Shown: in pieces, positions 6,124 to 8,034 of the stretch
Layout: each line of letters starts with the position of its first letter
Position numbering within the stretch: the first letter of the stretch is position 1
DNA from: Anaerolineae bacterium
Lineage (GTDB): Bacteria > Chloroflexota > Anaerolineae > 4572-78 > J111
Length of the DNA: 8,034 bases
Direction: 5' to 3'
Assembly (NCBI GenBank): GCA_020433835.1
Contig: JAGRBY010000330.1
Span: forward strand, 1-8,034
The notes under the pieces: model-generated
Told to the model about the DNA's origin: nothing
Database searches by the model: none
Seen by the model: only the letters and a program-made list of their open reading frames with translations
Made by a program: the position numbers and the translations under genes

Positions 6124-7887
6124 ATGATTGTGAATAAGAAATGCCCCCGCATCAAAATCGTATTCGTTGTTATCTGCTTTTTGAGTCTAATGGGGGTATT
6201 GGGTTGGCTCCAACTGAGATCGCTGCCGTTGGCCTACGCCAGCTTTTACGGACGCAGCGGCTACAGCGGCAACCCGGCTACTAACGGCGGCAATACGTGT
6301 ACAACCTGTCACGAACCGGGGGCAAGTGTACCGTCGGTGACGATCAACGGGCCGAGCGATGTACAGGCCGGATCGACCATCAGTTATACGGTCATTATCA
6401 ACGGCGGGCCGGGGCAGGTCGGGGGGCTTGATGTCTCGCTTAGCCCCAACACCGGAACCTTGCTGCCCAGCGTCGGCGAAACCCATCTTCTCAACGGCGA
6501 GTTGACCCACACCCAGCCAAAAGCCTTTAGTGCCGGTCAAGTCAGCTTTACCTTTCAATGGCAAGCGCCCGACGCTAACCAAACGGTGACGATGTACGTG
6601 GCCGGTAATTCAGCCAATAACGATGGCAATTTGCTTGGCGACGGCATCGATACGACTCAGCAAACGATTGAGGTGACCGGCGGCGTTCAACCCAGCCCCA
6701 CACCAACGGCGGTTCCGGCGGCGGATGAAATTCGGCTTGTCCCCGTGGCCTCGGGCCTGGATCGCCCGCTGCATGTGACCAATGCCGGCGATAACCGCCT
6801 CTTCGTTGTCGAACAAACCGGCCGCATTAAGGTGGTCGACGGCAATGGAAATCTACTCAGCCAACCTTTCCTCAATCTCAACAGCCGCGTAACCGACAAT
6901 GACGGCGACCTGTTCGGTAATGAGTTGGGGCTGCTGGGGCTGGCTTTTCATCCCAACTACCAAAGCAACGGCTATTTCTACGTCTACTACACCCCCGACA
7001 ACCCGCGCCGCACGGTCGTTTCGCGCTTTACCGTCAGCAGCAATCCCAACGTGGCGGACATCAACAGCGAACTCATTCTGCTGGAGTACAATCAACCTTA
7101 CAAAAACCATAACGGCGGCCACCTGCTCTTTGGCCCGGATGACTATCTCTATATTGCCAGCGGCGATGGCGGCAGCCAGGGTGATCCGGATGATAACGCC
7201 CAAACCGGCAGCACGCTGCTCGGCAAGATTTTGCGCATCGATGTCGATAAAACGACGGGCGGCCCCAGCGATTGCGGCTCGACTTCAAACTATACGGTGC
7301 CTCACAATAACTACTTTTCCAACGGCAAAGGCGGCGGCTGCGATGAAATCTGGGCGATGGGGCTGCGCAATCCCTGGCGTTTCAGTTTCGATGCCCTCAC
7401 CGGCGATACCTGGATTGGCGATGTCGGCCAGAACCAATGGGAAGAGATCGACGTAGTTCCGGCGGGTACGCAGGCCAACACACTCAACTTCGGCTGGCGC
7501 TGCTACGAGGCCGACCAAAGCTATAACACCCAGGGCTGTAGTCCAAAATCCAGCTATCGATTGCCGGTGTACGCTTATTCACATAGTGAGGGCTGTTCCG
7601 TAACGGGCGGGGCGGTCTATCGCGGTTCGCGTTATCTCGATTTGTACGGCACATACTTCTTTTCTGATTTTTGCCAGCCAACCCTGCGCACGCTCAGCGG
7701 CGATCCGTCTAATCCCACGTTCAAAACCGTGCCGACCCGCGGCGGCAATCTGGTCAGCCCCGTTTCCTTTGGTGAAGATAACCAGGGCGAACTGTACGTG
7801 GTCGGGCAAGGTGGCTCTAATGCTGTCTATCGGCTTGAGGGACAGGCCAAGGAGATATATTTGCCGGTTATTTTGGTGGAACAATAA
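6124..7887 (+). CDS. Exported choice-of-anchor-V/CxxCH domain fused to a glucose/sorbosone dehydrogenase-type beta-propeller (587 aa)
   Basis: A signal peptide (basic start, hydrophobic core at about residues 12-29, probable cleavage after AYA at 37-39) sends this protein outside the membrane. Residues 40-188 resemble the Reelin-like choice-of-anchor V domain, beginning SGNPATNGGNTCTTCH, with a CxxCH heme c-type motif at 59-63. A Pro/Thr linker follows at 190-200. Residues 203-575 form a PQQ-dependent glucose/sorbosone dehydrogenase-like propeller: GLLGLAFHP (His276), NHNGGHLLFGPD (His329, in the position of the catalytic base of soluble glucose dehydrogenase), SGDGG (346-350) and GLRNPW (Arg415-Asn416, matching the PQQ-contacting RNP). 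Several Cys in the propeller suggest disulfides. It would oxidise a sugar or other alcohol if PQQ binds. The chain ends IYLPVILVEQ (578-587). The start may instead be GTG at 6130, since GGAG (6119-6122) is 7 nt from it but 1 nt from the ATG. It is transcribed divergently from the LAL gene. Confidence 0.9.
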   Translation: MIVNKKCPRIKIVFVVICFLSLMGVLGWLQLRSLPLAYASFYGRSGYSGNPATNGGNTCTTCHEPGASVPSVTINGPSDVQAGSTISYTVIINGGPGQVGGLDVSLSPNTGTLLPSVGETHLLNGELTHTQPKAFSAGQVSFTFQWQAPDANQTVTMYVAGNSANNDGNLLGDGIDTTQQTIEVTGGVQPSPTPTAVPAADEIRLVPVASGLDRPLHVTNAGDNRLFVVEQTGRIKVVDGNGNLLSQPFLNLNSRVTDNDGDLFGNELGLLGLAFHPNYQSNGYFYVYYTPDNPRRTVVSRFTVSSNPNVADINSELILLEYNQPYKNHNGGHLLFGPDDYLYIASGDGGSQGDPDDNAQTGSTLLGKILRIDVDKTTGGPSDCGSTSNYTVPHNNYFSNGKGGGCDEIWAMGLRNPWRFSFDALTGDTWIGDVGQNQWEEIDVVPAGTQANTLNFGWRCYEADQSYNTQGCSPKSSYRLPVYAYSHSEGCSVTGGAVYRGSRYLDLYGTYFFSDFCQPTLRTLSGDPSNPTFKTVPTRGGNLVSPVSFGEDNQGELYVVGQGGSNAVYRLEGQAKEIYLPVILVEQ

Positions 7888-7913
7888 ATCGGGATCAAAC
7901 TCAGTTAGCCATT

Positions 7914-8034
7914 GCCAAACCATCCGTACCGTCGCCGAACGGCCTGCACCGATTGCCGAACCATCCGTACCACCCGCCGAACGGCCTGTACCGCTCGCCG
8001 AACCATCCGTACCGTCGCCGAATGGCCTGTACCG
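7914..8034. repeat. Tandem dimeric ~42-bp repeat array, continuing past the right edge
   Basis: Three consecutive units start at 7914 (41 bp), 7955 (42 bp) and 7997 (38 bp, cut by the window edge). Each unit contains two related half-units of 20-21 bp, an A type starting GCCGAACCATCCGTACC and a B type starting GCCGAACGGCCTGTACC, alternating A-B-A-B-A-B. Divergence between copies is only a few bases. The 20-bp halves break any single reading frame on the + strand, so coding is unlikely. There are no unique spacers, so it is not a CRISPR array. It begins 26 nt after the stop of the exported protein gene. Confidence 0.88.

Noticed and set aside
6853..7456. Ala/Thr/Arg-rich open frames within the propeller region on both strands
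   Set aside because: Low-complexity shadows of a conserved domain in the main frame.
7579..7923. Minus-strand open frame overlapping the end of the exported protein gene and reading on into the repeats
   Set aside because: It lies antisense to a well-supported conserved domain, has no recognisable motif, and its opening is explained by the codon bias of the + strand gene and the repeat composition.
7914..8034. CRISPR array at the right edge
   Set aside because: Adjacent units are directly joined with no unique spacers, and the half-units resemble each other, so it is a tandem repeat.
1..8034. Defence, toxin-antitoxin, phage or transposon system
   Set aside because: No nuclease, transposase, integrase, toxin or reverse transcriptase motifs were found in any coding frame; the STAND ATPase here ends in a LuxR DNA-binding domain, which makes it a transcription regulator rather than an Avs-type defence protein.

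Overview
The window looks like a piece of a Chloroflexota (Anaerolineae/Caldilineae-like) chromosome. I infer this from three things: a very large MalT/LAL-type LuxR regulator opening with the MNTPLLQTKFYIP signature, a secreted protein ending in a short YLPVILVEQ tail of the kind common in that phylum, and AT-rich repeats built from GGTAATT/GGAGATT units between genes. No marker gene fixes the taxonomy, so this is an inference.

Layout. (1) The left edge holds the C-terminal part of an RtcB-type RNA ligase on the + strand, entering from outside the window and ending at 578 with an unusual Lys/Arg tail. (2) A 171-bp convergent gap carries a long imperfect inverted repeat made of CACGAAG-like units. 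(3) Four minus-strand genes follow, in transcription order: a 907-aa LAL/LuxR ATP-dependent regulator (3257-5980), a short-chain dehydrogenase (1887-2825), a tandem carboxymuconolactone-decarboxylase-fold protein (1025-1714) and a conserved 88-aa protein of unknown function (750-1016). The last two are 8 nt apart and almost certainly cotranscribed. The gaps before the SDR (431 nt) and before the CMD gene (172 nt) contain hairpin-forming repeats, so the four genes need not form one transcript. (4) Divergent from the regulator, a + strand gene (6124-7887) encodes an exported 587-aa protein with an N-terminal choice-of-anchor-V/Reelin-like domain containing a CxxCH heme motif, a Pro/Thr linker and a PQQ glucose/sorbosone-dehydrogenase-type beta-propeller. 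(5) The right edge runs into a tandem array of dimeric ~42-bp (2 x ~21-bp) repeats that continues beyond the window.

How the genes may work together. A LAL regulator next to an oxidoreductase and a CMD-fold protein suggests a regulated small-molecule redox or detoxification function, but no substrate can be read from the sequence. The most noteworthy points are the SDR in which Leu exactly replaces the catalytic Tyr, the pairing of a possible heme c site with a quinoprotein-type propeller in one exported chain, and the repeats. I see no phage, transposase, CRISPR, toxin-antitoxin or defence genes, no RNA genes, and no convincing wholly new system.
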